The translations under genes were made by a program, and so were the position numbers. From Triplophysa rosa (Eukaryota; Chordata; Actinopteri; Cypriniformes; Nemacheilidae): a stretch of DNA of 64,000 nt. A model generated the notes under the pieces. The model was not told the origin of the DNA. It saw only the letters and a list, made by a program, of their open reading frames with translations, and did not search any database. Shown piece after piece: positions 12,681 to 33,727 of this stretch (its first letter is position 1; each line of letters begins with the position of its first letter). The stretch spans positions 16,599,926 through 16,663,925 of the forward strand of contig NC_079912.1 in assembly GCF_024868665.1 (NCBI RefSeq). Direction: 5' to 3'.

Positions 12681-13399
12681 ATTGGAGGCGAAATCATCGA
12701 GGCTATAACTGTTAATTTTTCTTTTTGGAACGTTTTTGCATGCGTATATGATGTATTTAAATGGAAATGTATCTTAATGGAGACTAATCAAATACGTGTG
12801 TAAACATATTGTTGTTGTGAAAATAAACTTTTTGAAAAATGTGTTCGCTGCCCTCACAGATAACGAATGAAACCAATGGGATGCTCCGCTCAACAGCATG
12901 TGACTCATATGTGTCTGAGTGGATGATCTGATCAGTAGTGAAAGGTTCTTTGCTTCCGCTTCATCTGCGGGGGTTTGTGGTTGGTCGAGACAGCGTACGG
13001 ATACTTATAAAGGCCAAAAAGTGTGTCTGATTGTTGTTTTACTCAAAATTGCGCACTTGTATGTAAAATACAGCAATTTTAAGATCGCACAACTTTTCCC
13101 GATACGATGTATTTAACACAATTATGCATGTTAGAAGGCTGTTGCCAGGTTGGTAACCTAACCCTGCTAGAACCATGGATGTAGGGCTAGAACAAACTAG
13201 CTAGACCGTATAAGGTCTAAATTAAATTACATCACTTTCATTCAAAGTTCTTAACAAATACGCGTTATATATACAGGTAAATATCGATGTGGTGCAAATC
13301 CAAAATAACTAAAAATGCACTTTTTTGCTTTGTGTCAACATGCCTTCTGTCCACCAGGAGGCGATGTCAGATCAGTCTCCCATTTCGCCATTTCGTTGC
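12681..13399. other. Spacer between the larp4b and stag1 promoters
   Basis: No gene is visible. The two genes point away from each other, so this stretch may belong to a shared or adjacent pair of promoters. A partly palindromic run, GTTGCCAGG followed by TTGGTAACC, lies at about 13,141-13,158. Confidence 0.5.
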
Positions 13400-13560
13400 T
13401 GTAAAAGCCGCCAGATGGCAGTTTAGGATTGCTTCTCTGAGGAAAGGCGCGGCTGTGCTTCTAGTCTAATTTACAATATAAAAACATAAACTATTTACTC
13501 AATGAATCGCGCCAATTATTACCGACGCGTGTCCCGGACAGCCCTATTTTAACGGGAGAG
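13400..13560 (+). promoter_or_regulatory. stag1: Putative stag1 promoter and non-coding first exon
   Basis: A GC-richer segment ends in a consensus donor (GGGAGAG then GTGAGT at 13561). The next matching acceptor would lead to the ATG-containing exon near 20.76 kb, as in mammalian STAG1, whose first exon is non-coding. The start of transcription is a guess. A second CpG-rich patch lies at about 13,600-13,640. Confidence 0.4.
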
Positions 13561-15663
13561 GTGAGTTTGTGCGAGTTTTGCAACAATTTCTGAATCTTTC
13601 CGTAGGGCGCGCGCTCACTGCGTAAATCGAGCTAGCATTAAAGATGGAGGACGTGTAGAGGGAGTGTGTGCGTGCTTGCGTGCTTGTATGTATGTGTGTA
13701 GGGGGATGGGATCAATTCTCTAAGGACAGTTGTGTGCGCGTGCCCCCCGTCCTTGGTGGCACGGTCTACTCTCTTACATATGGGCTATGGCTATATTATC
13801 TTAATAAGTTGTGATGCCTGTGATTTGGCGTATTACTGCAAGGAAAAATGTGACTTTGTCTTCCTGCCGCCGTGCACGCAGACAGACAGTCAGGCGCGCG
13901 AGACTCTAAACTGCTGTTGTTCTCTATCTGATACGCTCGTGCAGATTGCCGCTACGTCTTATTTATTCACGTACTGTTAACTGTGTGCGGTTTTCTAAAC
14001 TTTCCAGAGTTGTCACGAATAACATGCTGTTTACTTTGTGACAGGTTGGTTTTGTTCGAGTCATTGTATCGCTAAAGTTACACTAATAAAATTTAAATTA
14101 TTTCGTCCAAAACGTACCCACTTTGGTTAACTTGGCGTGTAAATCATCTCAGCAAATATGACGAGAATTGTGTACAGTGCGTCTATTGTTTTTGTTTTTT
14201 TACAATTCAAAGTTATTGTTTGACTTCTTTTTACTTTACTATCTTTTCAAAGCCCCAATGTACAAATTTAGCGGGTATTTTTTTACAAGCAGAGGAGGAG
14301 TTTACACTAGACTACTCAACGGCAGTTCAATGCTAGTTCATGGACTAAAGTTATGTCTGGAATTTGAGAACAACCTTGCAATGAAACGTTTCTTCCTATA
14401 ATTTCTGTTGTTTTTGTTACACTTGTTGAACCGTGTAACATGCTCTCAACGAACGGGTTTCCAAAATGTCCCAACTACAAAATGTAGAAATCATTTCACT
14501 ATACTTCAGTCATAGATAGTCAGTTTCTCAATTCTGACTAAATACTGTAAATTTGTTTACAGTATAATTTACTATGAATGTTCCACTGTATTATTGTTAC
14601 ATAATTATATTGTAGTTAAATATCAAAGAGTTTAGATGTTTGTAGGTGTCTGTAAATTGTTATCTTGGCACGGAGTAAGCGCCGAACAAGCATTTTCAAA
14701 CGTTGTTTGAGCAGTTTCTGAAGTGTTGATTCAGCACTGACCCGTGATAGTGCATTTCTATCGTTATTTTTGCGATAATTTGTCATTCTTAACTTCAAAT
14801 CAATGTGACTGAAAGTATAGGTACATATTTATATAGTACAGCTTGTTTTACAGATAGTATATGTCACATACGTTAACTTGCAAGGTGTCCCAATGAGTAA
14901 AAAACCAAGCTATGCTGCTGTAATTTTCATTACTTTATTTGGTTTGTATATTCCTCTAAAATTACGAAAGATGTCATTGTTTTGGTACGTGTTGACATGT
15001 GAAAAATAGAACAATAAAACAAGTGAACATAGTTGGCCTACACATACAGGCTTTTTTACCTGAGATTGTTGTGCTCAGGGTTTTAATGATTATGCCACAG
15101 TAGTAATAACAATTTAGCATATGATATGCAGTTCTCAGTGGTTTGTTGGAAAGGAATGTAGTTTAGTAAGTTATATTGTGCAAAATTCGAAATGTTTGAT
15201 ACTAATAATGGTTGAAGTCCAATGAATTTTAGAGGCCTAGCATCATGTAAAAACATCGGATTTACCCTTGAAATACATTAGTGTTCTTTGTTAGTGTTTC
15301 TGTTTGCACTGTTGTCAGGGACCTGATGTTTTTTTAAAACACTTCAAACAAAGGCTATGGTTGTAATTTACATCTTGGCCTAGTCAAACGTGACACTGTC
15401 AGCAAAATGTAAAATGGTTGATTTCACAATAGGCTATGGTTTTCCATTCAGCCCTGGAGCTATTCATAGATATTCAAGACACATAAAGAAGATGTATTAC
15501 CGTTGGATGCAAATCTGGTCTTATCTGAACATTGAGGACTTATATTTCTTCCCTCGTGTTGCATATACGCTAATTCGTTGGCAGGCCTCAACCCAAATGT
15601 TTGGGTTTTATTACACATCTCCCTTGTGGTGTGAAATTGGCTATAAAATAGAAATCCAGTATT

Positions 15664-15904
15664 AAAATGATAGTTCACCCAAAAATGAGTAAACTGTCAT
15701 TATTTACTCACCATCTTGTAATTTCAAACATGTATGACTTTCTTTCTTCCGCAGAACACAAAAGAAGATATTTTGAAAAATGTTATCAACCTACACCCGT
15801 TCACTTGAATTGGTTTTGTGACAATAGAAGTGCATGGGTGCCGGCGCTGTTAGGTTGCTTTTTCTTGATGCTTTTTCCTTTTTGGGTGAACTGTCACTTT
15901 AAGG
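15664..15904. mobile_element. Cyprinid MITE copy in stag1 intron 1
   Basis: The left end is GATAGTTCACCCAAAAATGA and the right end is TTTTTGGGTGAACTGTCACTTT. Family landmarks CAGAACACAAAAGAAGATAT and CATGTATGACTTTCTTTC lie in the left arm. The right arm is largely replaced or decayed. Confidence 0.8.
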
Positions 15905-16378
15905 GGGGCTGCAGTTTGTGTCCTTGGTTGTGTTCCTTTGGTGAAGTTGAAGAAAAAATCTCTTTGGTACATTATTCAGATCCAGATATTCCTTTAAGCT
16001 TTGGTCACTTATCTTTTTTGCATCATGTAATATGTGTTTATATTTGTGTGAGTTTGTTATACTGTTTGCTGAAGGAAAGGACTATCAGTCATACAAAAGG
16101 AAGCTACGATCAAAACGAGTAAAATAAGCAATAATAACCCGTTGTAAACAAAAGCACCTAGTTTTCTCCAGAAATTAATCTTTTCATAATTGTTAGCAGC
16201 TTTAAAGTTTATAGTTAAGATGCACATTCGTAAACAAAAACATATTAACAAATATTTGACATGAATGCTTTAAACTACAATGACTTCCAATCAATTCAGT
16301 TCTAGTGTTATGCCCTCCCCTGAGCATGAGTGTTTTTTGGTGAGCAATTTAGATGCGTGACATGTAATCCAGAAGGCT

Positions 16379-16392
16379 GTTGCCATGGAAAC
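16379..16392. promoter_or_regulatory. RFX X-box palindrome (GTTGCCATGGAAAC)
   Basis: The 14-base string is a near-perfect inverted repeat matching the RFX consensus GTTNCCATGGNAAC. It lies in stag1 intron 1 and may mark an enhancer or a ciliary-gene type element. No function is shown by sequence alone. Confidence 0.4.
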
Positions 16393-18072
16393 ACCCTCGC
16401 TGTCGGTCATATGCTCTTATCCTGGGATTTTATTGGCGGTGTTGCTGAGATCAATGGATGTTGTTTCAAGAGATAAGAATCGCATCACCTGTGGGGTGAA
16501 TGAATAGATCGTCGTTTTAATTACAGAAGCTTTATGAGCAGCTGAATCAATAGTATTGTGTTTTTAATGTTTTGTGATTTGTACAAAACTTTTTCCGAAG
16601 GAAGTATGTTGGCTGTAAAGTTGCTCTGTGCTTTAACAAATCTTTGTTTTGATGATGACTTTGGATGCTTATTAAATCCTCTTTTATTTGGCATTCTATT
16701 TAGGTTATAAACTTGTTTACAGTATAAACCTTGTGGCAGTAAAATGTACCTGGCTCTATTGTGCAATCTTGAATAAAGATATTTTTTTGACTAGTGACTA
16801 TTTTAATGCCCAGTGTAATCGTCAATACAGTTCAATACAGAACTCCATCGGATATATGCATTCACTATAGACATTCTAATTATGAACATATTCGATTTTT
16901 GGGTGGAATTATGTGATATGGATTGGAATGTGGTAAAATGTTTTACACAAGTATGAGCACTATATCTTTATTACTGGTAGCCAAAATTGTTTTCGAAATG
17001 ATCAAAATATTGCATCAATATTGAAAAGGAGGCTTTCAATTCTGACACTTCTGTCAGCACAGATACTGTCTATGACATTCAAGCCATTCCAGTCTTTAAA
17101 CAGACAACATCATTTTTATATTAACTCTAATGTAAACAATGTCAAATGTATTTACTAGATCTTAACGTGTCGTCTAGCTAAAGATTGAATTCCACATTGG
17201 CAAGCCACCTGTACTTACACTATTTAGAATGTCAGATACTGCATCTCGCTGCAGCACACTCGCTTGAAAAGACCTTGATTGCATTGATATCCTAAGACAT
17301 GCTGTGGTCTCTTTAACATTGAGCCTTCTTTCAAATATGATGGGAACGAATGTCTGCGAGACGAAGCGAGGGTGTGAAACTGTGCTGTTTTTCCTCAGTC
17401 TCTCAGGGCAATTGTTAAGCTATTTTGAGAGTTTCACAGATCATTATGTTGGCTTGTGAAAGGTATTGCTGTCCGTCTTTAGTGAGTGGTTATGAGAAAA
17501 ACAGATGAGATGAGATGTAAGAAGGCTCTTGAATGCCTTTTCATTTACCTTGGATGACGAATCATCACTCTCAAGGCTATATAGGCTAAGATTAGATATG
17601 GCTGCTAAATGTAATAGATGTACGAAACGATATAAGATTACAGAAGTTGGGAAAGTAATTGTTTACCTTCATATTGCAGATGGTTTTAACCAAAGTTACA
17701 TTCTGGTTATAAATATCAGCATGTCATGTACATGTACTGGGAATTGAACTTATGACTTTGCTGGTGCCAGCACCACACTGGACCATTTGACCGACAGGCA
17801 ATTGGACAGGAATTGACTTAACTCGCATGTTAAAAATTGTAAACAATAGTATTAGTGTTTGCAGTTTGTTCAAGTAAATGTGCTCAATTTGGTGGACAGT
17901 CCTCACAGTTTCACCAAAACAAAATCTTTTAACATAAAATATGTTTTTTGGGCGTATGCCAGCTACGTATCTCATTAGTGTTGGAGAGGGAAGACTAAAT
18001 CTGTAATGTCATCTTGCCGCTTGCCATTTGTTAGTGTCTTGTTGTCCAAGCTAGTGGTGCTTTGACTGTATT

Positions 18073-18219
18073 GTGTTTATGTAGCTCAGTTGGAAGAGCA
18101 TGGTGTTGGCAACACAGCTGTCATGGGTTTGGTCCCACGATACATACATACAAAAAATTACCTGAATGCACTGTAAGTCGCTCTGAATATAAGCGTCTAC
18201 CAAATGCATGAATGTAAAT
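18073..18219 (+). mobile_element. tRNA-derived SINE
   Basis: The head has pol III box A (TAGCTCAGTTGGAAGAGCA) and a decayed box B (GGGTTTGGTCCCA). The tail CACTGTAAGTCGCTCTGAAT...AAGCGTCTACCAAATGCAT is the 3' domain shared by many teleost SINEs and their partner LINEs. I recall similar SINEs from carp and zebrafish. Confidence 0.85.
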
Positions 18220-20788
18220 CTTTTTGTGTTTTCTTTGGAGGGACCCTACCCAAATGGCAAATGTCTAGTGATATATATATATATATTTGCATATAGCGAA
18301 TCTAAATAATGTAAAGGCTGTGGACTTAAGTACTCTTCTCTCACGTTTAACCCCATTACTGGCTCAACAAAGTGCCTGGATTGATTCGAAACAAATTTCT
18401 TTGACTCTACAACAGCAAAACAGCCAGTTTCCATCATGCAGAAAACAGCTATAATTGGTTTTGATTTAAAAGCATCTCACCCGGCTGATGCCAGGAATAG
18501 CCTCATTTTACTGTCACTATATACGTGCAAAGCATTTAATAGTGTCCCCAGACTCTAATGAATCTGTGCTGCGTGCTCCACCAGCTCGATAAGATGCTTC
18601 AGGCCTATTAGCACATTCACTGATCCATTGAATTTCTTGCTGGATTTGTTCTGTATAACTGTATAAAACTCTTTCTCTTGACCTCTCTAAGATATTTCGG
18701 TGTGTGCATTGACTAGTTTTGCAATGCGTGAGTTTAAAATTTTTTTTTACATTAAATATATTGTTTTGACGTTAAACTGCTTTGTCCTCTCACAGTCGCA
18801 GTGTAATGTTGCTGCGATTCGTAACTTGCCCTCTCTATTGCCATCTCTGTTTGAAAGTAAAATTGCAAGTTACTTTACGTTATGTGGTTTGACGTGAAGT
18901 GAAATCGTATCCGAACTTAGAAATTTTTAATATAAGCTTACCCTGATTTGGGGTTAAAGTAAAGAGGTTTTTTTCCCAATAATAAAGTCTGATTTATTTT
19001 CAACAATTGTTATTTTTAACAAAAACGTTTTAGGAGGCAGCTGCAGGTTGTTCATATGTTGATTTCCTACAAGTTGATACTTTAAATATTGTTTCTTTAA
19101 ACAAAGTGATATTGTTATCTTTTGGCTTAAATAATTGTGTGACATTGGAGTTGTTTCGATGCACTGTGAAAGACTTTTGTTTTTAAACACCATTCCCAAT
19201 TTTTTTTTCAGTTATTTTTTTTTTTGTTGTGTTGCCACAAATTTTGGGCAAATTTTAGTTTTGATTGCTCATAAGGAGATGTCATTTTAAATAAATTAAC
19301 ATTGTGAACCATTAAATGTGCATTTATTTATTTTCCCGATTGTATATTGCCAATCTTGACATGGCATTCTATTCAAATTCTAGTGTTCCCAAATGAACTC
19401 ATTTCTCCTGGCGGTCCCCAGCTTCACTGCTGAGGTGTAAATTACATTTTCTTCCCTCTCCTGTGACCTCAGTACATAATATAGTCTAACATCACTTATT
19501 TATCACAGAGACGCAGCATGTATGACGAGAACAGCTGAGATTGAGTAACCCAATGAATCTGAACACGGAGCAAACAGAGCACTTACTTCTTTAAGAATGT
19601 CTTTTAAACACAATTTGTTTTCTTATTCCAAAGCTTTTTGGGTCTTATAGGGTAAATTCATGGTCAGCACTGTGCTGCCCATCTCTGGTGGGATTATATA
19701 ATGGTCAGCTGTTGAGTTTCAGTAAAGTGCAGATTTTATTTCTAAAGCAAAACCCAGAGTTTAATTCCAGATATCCAAATTTGTATGGGGGATGGGCGCA
19801 TTATATGATAGGTGTGATTGTTTTTTTTTGTCATTTATGTATCCACTCATAATACCAGCCTACAGCAGGCTTGTAAAACCTCTCTCTGGCCGTATATATC
19901 TTGTAACGTGAGGGTTTCTCGTGTGCATTCCTGATGCATTTCATCACGATGTGTGCTTGAGTCGCGAGCGGTTTGAAACATCCACAGGAACATCTACAGT
20001 CTGGAAACTCTGGGGGTGGGGAGCCATCTTGTGTTGGTTAGGATTAAATCATGTGTGAAGATGCTTTCAGCTAGACCGTCTGTATCATTCCGGAAGCGGA
20101 ATAGTTATCTGATGTGTTATATAATGGTGTTAAAATGGACTAGTTTTATTTAGATCTTGACATATCATATTTCTGTTGCCAGGTAGTCCTTCTCGCATTC
20201 ATCTCTGCTGTTTCCACAGCAACAGCGAAAAGCCATGCTTAGGATGCCCCCTAATGGCGGTTTTACTGTTCACAAATGTGTTTTTTTATTTTTGCATTAA
20301 GTACAAGTGATTAAGACAAATTTCTGTTTGCGGTTAAACAAAAATAAACATTTGAAATAATTTAATTTAGTAGTTTTTAATATTTTGTGATTGTTTGCCT
20401 AGAGTTTGGTTTTATTGAAAAAGCATGGTTTGTGTTGCCCCTAGTGGCTGTTCGAGGTTAATCATATTACTGAAACATGATCGGTTTAAAATACAAATAT
20501 AAACTTAATATTATTTTATACTATTTATTTGAGTTTATTTTTGTGATTCTTACTATAACTATGAAAAATATAGTCATATAAAAATGACTAAAGGATCCCA
20601 ATTGTGTTGCTGTTTTTCATTAAAGTTTGAGCATCATCTTGATTGTTTTTTTATTTTATTCACAGGTTATGTTGTCTGAAGCATTCAGGGCCTGAACTAA
20701 ACAATTATTATTGGCACCTGCTGTCTCAAACATATTCACAAATTCTGAGTGACACGTTTGTGGAAGTCATTTTGACAAGAAACCCATC

Positions 20789-30116
<9,328 letters not shown>

Positions 30117-30140
<24 letters not shown>

Positions 30141-30940
30141 AAGATTGAAGCCTCACAACCAGCAGCCAACAAGAAACACATCTTAAACATTTATTTTATG
30201 TTTTTTTTGCCGTTTCACACAACTGTGCCGAAGCTTGTGAGCTTCCTGTCTTGATTTTGTGAATATGGTCAGGCCATAATCCCATCGTGTGCATTTTCTC
30301 AGATAATGTAAAGTCCAGAGTCTGTAAAAATCTAGAATCTGATGGTTTTAAATGGTGTTATACATCTTGGCAGTATTGGTTCCTTCTGGTTTCATGTCAT
30401 TCCGTTAAAAAAATTCTGTTAAATAACCCAACTAGTTAAAATTTGTAATGGTTTAAATTTGCCTTTGGAAAAAAACATGAATTGATTTATCAGATTGATA
30501 AAGCCCACATTTGTTCAAATAAACTCTGTAATACCTATATACTGATGTTTATACAGGAAACTTATACAGGAGTATTTCTTTCTTCAGTTACACTGGTCTT
30601 GTGTTTTGTTAAATAACTTGTTTGTTGTCATTTAAAGACATGTTTACCTGTTTATAGTCTGCTCAGTGATTGTGTGTTTGTGGGAACATAGCTTTCGCAC
30701 AATACTTCATTGCTGTGAATGTTGTTGATCGTTTATTGGGCTTTAATGTCCATCTGAAAATCCACAGGTTTTTTTATAGAGCCTGTGTGGTACTGAAGAC
30801 AAATATCAGACCCATTGTTTAGAATGATGCTTTTAAATACGATTCTCCGATTAAACCGTGGGATTATCATTATTTTAATCTTTTTACTGTTCAGACTTTG
30901 CTTTTTCTAAAGAAATGTTTAAATAAAAGTATTTAAAAAT
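30117..30940 (+). terminator. stag1: stag1 last exon, 3' UTR and poly(A) signal
   Basis: After the TGA at 30138 there is about 0.8 kb of AT-rich 3' UTR. A consensus AATAAA lies at 30,922-30,927 within AAATAAAAGTATTT. The cleavage site is expected shortly after. An earlier AATAAA near 30,518 could give a shorter form. Confidence 0.6.
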
Positions 30941-31295
30941 ATTGATGAGCAGGTTGTTTTATCAGAGTGCTGTGGATTGAGTTGAAGTCTTAGAGAAAGA
31001 ACACAGATGTTGGATTTGTGTCAACTAACATTGGTTTTAAGAGGTTATAGACTTGTAGTCCACATAACTTTTTTGTTTTCTTTGTAGCAGTAACTATTTA
31101 AATGCAACACAGTAAATTATGGTTCAATATCATAATTCATAAATGGTTCTCAGTTTGGAAGAGACAAGATTTGCTGTGGAAAGTATGTGCGTAAAGAAAA
31201 TAAGGTGATTCTTATTTACAACTGAGCATTAGATGGCGCTAGTTAAATGCCAAATGCAATTGTTCAAACTGTGTGCAGGTTCCAAATATTAGTAT

Positions 31296-33100
31296 TAGTG
31301 CTGTCAATTAGTGATGGGTCGTTCATGAATGATTCGTTCTTTTTGAACGAATCTTTAAAATGACTCGGGAGTAACGAGTGTCTCAGCGAGTGATTCGTTC
31401 ATTTTGTGTTGACCGCGCATGTGCAACAACCAGAAACAGTAATGAAGTTCGTCTCTCGAGTCATCGGGTCCGAGGCCTTTCGTTCTTTTATACCGGAAAG
31501 AGAAATGATTAGTTCGTCTCTCGAGTCATCGGGTCCGAGTCCTTATACCGGAAAGAGAAATGATTAGTTCGTCTCTCGAGTCATCGGGTCCGAGCCCTTT
31601 TGTTCTTTTGTCAAATGGTAGCTCCGCAGGCAAACCTGCAGCCTGTACCGGAGTCTTCGAGTCCGGTACAGGTCACGTAACGTCTTTAACGTTACGTGAC
31701 CACTTCCCGGATCATCAGTCAAATGCATGATGTACGTGTTATATGTTGTATTATAGGAAGAAATCTAAAATGATCAAAAGATATGTGCAATAAACATCAT
31801 CTCTAAAACGTACCGTTCTGTTCTTTTTTCTGTCAGTATAATATTCATAAATGTTTCTTGTGGATTTCTGAATGTGTTTTTAATTTATCTTAATAACTAA
31901 CTATTTTGCATAAGAACTGTGCTGACAAAATATAAACATAAGCAACACTAGTAAAGTCAGTGTTTATGTCTAATGCATATATTACACAAGTGATCTCTTA
32001 TTAAATAATTGCACATTTAAATGATTTCAATAGCCTATTATTATATACTTTGCAAACTGCATGAGACTTTTTAGTAAAAAACAACAACCTGTAAACCTTA
32101 TTGCATACCTGAGTGACCCAAAATTGTTAATGAATTATAAATACATAACTTCACAGAAATGCTGTCAGGAAATAATTAAATAACTGTTTCTCATAACTTG
32201 TACCTAACTACAATATAAGTTATTTCTTGTTATATATCTGATCAAAACTAGCATAAATAAACGTTATGGGGTAATTTGGCTATTAACATGCAACATTAAT
32301 TTAACTCTGCTCAGATGAACGAAATGACTCGAAAAAAGATTCGTTCATTTTGCTGAACGAGATTCAAACATCCGAATCGCAAAAATGACTCGAACTTCCC
32401 ATCACTACTGTCAATCAATTACAAAAATTAATCACGATTAATCACACATAATAATAATATTTTAAAATATACTTTTACATTTTAATAATTTCACATTTAA
32501 TCTTCAAATTGATGTAGAAACAACATATTTCTTTAACAGCGTCATTTTATGAATGAAAGAAAACATTTTGATATTAGTATTGTAACTGATGTCTCTATTA
32601 AATTGATTATTTTAACATTAATTATAGCCATTCAACAATATAATTGAGAGCTATCATGAAATATACAGAAATTGAAGGAAGTTCTCAAACATTTTACAGT
32701 CTTTAATGAGAATTCTTCTGCATTTAATTTATAATTTCGCATTAAAGCTACAAAATCACATTGATTTCTTCTTTTATTTTGTTCTTTGATTAACATTAGT
32801 GACAGGAGTCAGAGCAGCACGTTTAAGAACGTGGCCCCTTTAAGAGCTGTCTCAGTACGCAGATCTGACCGTCACCGCACTCCCATTTTCACAACTCTTT
32901 GCATTCATTTAAGATTTTATTTTACACTTTGAAGTCTTGCTTAAGAAAATGCTAGACAAAACGGGCTTTCTGACATAATCTTGTGTGGTTTTATCCATTC
33001 AAGCACGAAAGAGAACTTAACACGGATGCGCTGTCTGACAGAGATTCAGATAATAGAAAAATTAATCGCATGCGTTAACGCGTTAACGTTGACAGCCCTA
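31296..33100. mobile_element. Outer hAT element (TAGKGCTGTCAA ends), interrupted
   Basis: The left end TAGTGCTGTCAA (31,296) and right end TTGACAGCCCTA (33,100) are inverted repeats. They are flanked by ATTAGTAT (31,288-31,295) and ATAAGTAT (33,101-33,108), an 8-base target duplication with one mismatch, as expected of hAT. Internal AATTAATCGCATGCGTTAAC-type sequence matches the family also seen at 4.5-5.3 kb. There is no transposase frame. A second element is inserted 12 bases from its left end. Confidence 0.8.
31309..32407. mobile_element. Inner hAT element (TAGTGATGGG ends) nested in the outer one
   Basis: The termini are TAGTGATGGG and CCCATCACTA. The 8-base target duplication CTGTCAAT (31,301-31,308 and 32,408-32,415) is perfect, so insertion is recent relative to the outer element. 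Length 1,099 bases; non-coding. Near its left end it holds three tandem copies of a unit with TCGTCTCTCGAGTCATCGGG (about 31,446-31,595). Two strong hairpins follow at 31,642-31,672 and 31,671-31,701. Confidence 0.9.
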
Positions 33101-33609
33101 ATAAGTATATAAACAGAAAACCAGGGAATGCTTCAGAAATTTGCCTCCTGTATATGTAAATAAAACTTATAGCCTAATTATTTGTGCCAGGTAAAAAAAT
33201 TTAACTCGTCATTATAGAAATTATTTCTAATTTTATGTGGCACTTTTCAAGACGTTCATTTGATACGACGCAAGCTTGTTTACATATGACGTCAGAAGAA
33301 GCAAACTTTGAAAGCCAAGGTTTTACAATGACAATTTTTGCGTTATATTTGTTTTTGTATTTGTTCCTGTTTTTGTACAGAGCACGCCTTTTGTTTTATA
33401 TATATTTATTTAATACTCTGTCTTCAGCACTGCGATAAAACCGTAACAGTTTTATTTTAAAAACGTCTTCGGGATTTAAAATAAAGAATGGGAATATTAT
33501 TGACAATGGTTTGTTAACTGACTGCCTAAAATTGTAGCCCCTTTTAACCATTGGGCATCTTCCTTCTCGAGGGGCACGGCCCACACAAAACGTTTATGTA
33601 ACCAAGGAA

Positions 33610-33727
33610 ACCAATCAACCGCACGGGTTTGTGATCTCTTCTCGCGAGTTCAAGACGATAGCCTCCCAACAACATAGTATCGCGATATTCGCACTTCCGT
33701 CGCGCTGGCTGCCTTGTTCTCGCGAGA
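33610..33727 (+). promoter_or_regulatory. msl2: msl2 promoter with paired CTCGCGAG motifs
   Basis: TCTCGCGAGT (33,640-33,649) and a perfect TCTCGCGAGA (33,718-33,727) lie 78 bases apart; this palindrome is the known binding site of BANP in CpG-island promoters. A CCAAT box (AACCAATCAA) is at about 33,610. They precede the long msl2 5' leader. Confidence 0.55.

Larger units (their letters stand above)
13561..20740. other. stag1 intron 1 (about 7 kb), no coding sequence seen
   Basis: Open frames here are short and have no recognisable product. It contains a MITE copy (15,664-15,904), a tRNA-derived SINE (about 18,073-18,219), a short AT microsatellite near 18,271-18,287 and a perfect RFX-type site at 16,379-16,392, the last in a stretch with little repeat character. 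The remainder is AT-rich unique sequence. Confidence 0.6.

Noticed and set aside
18073..18145. Possible tRNA gene
   Set aside because: Box A is good but the stem pairing and box B are decayed, and the sequence continues into a SINE tail.
31440..31600. CRISPR-like direct repeats
   Set aside because: Three diverged tandem units inside a hAT element of a vertebrate genome; spacers and cas genes are absent.
33235..33438. 67-codon hydrophobic frame upstream of msl2
   Set aside because: AT-rich sequence coding mostly Phe/Leu/Tyr by composition; no start context or relatives.
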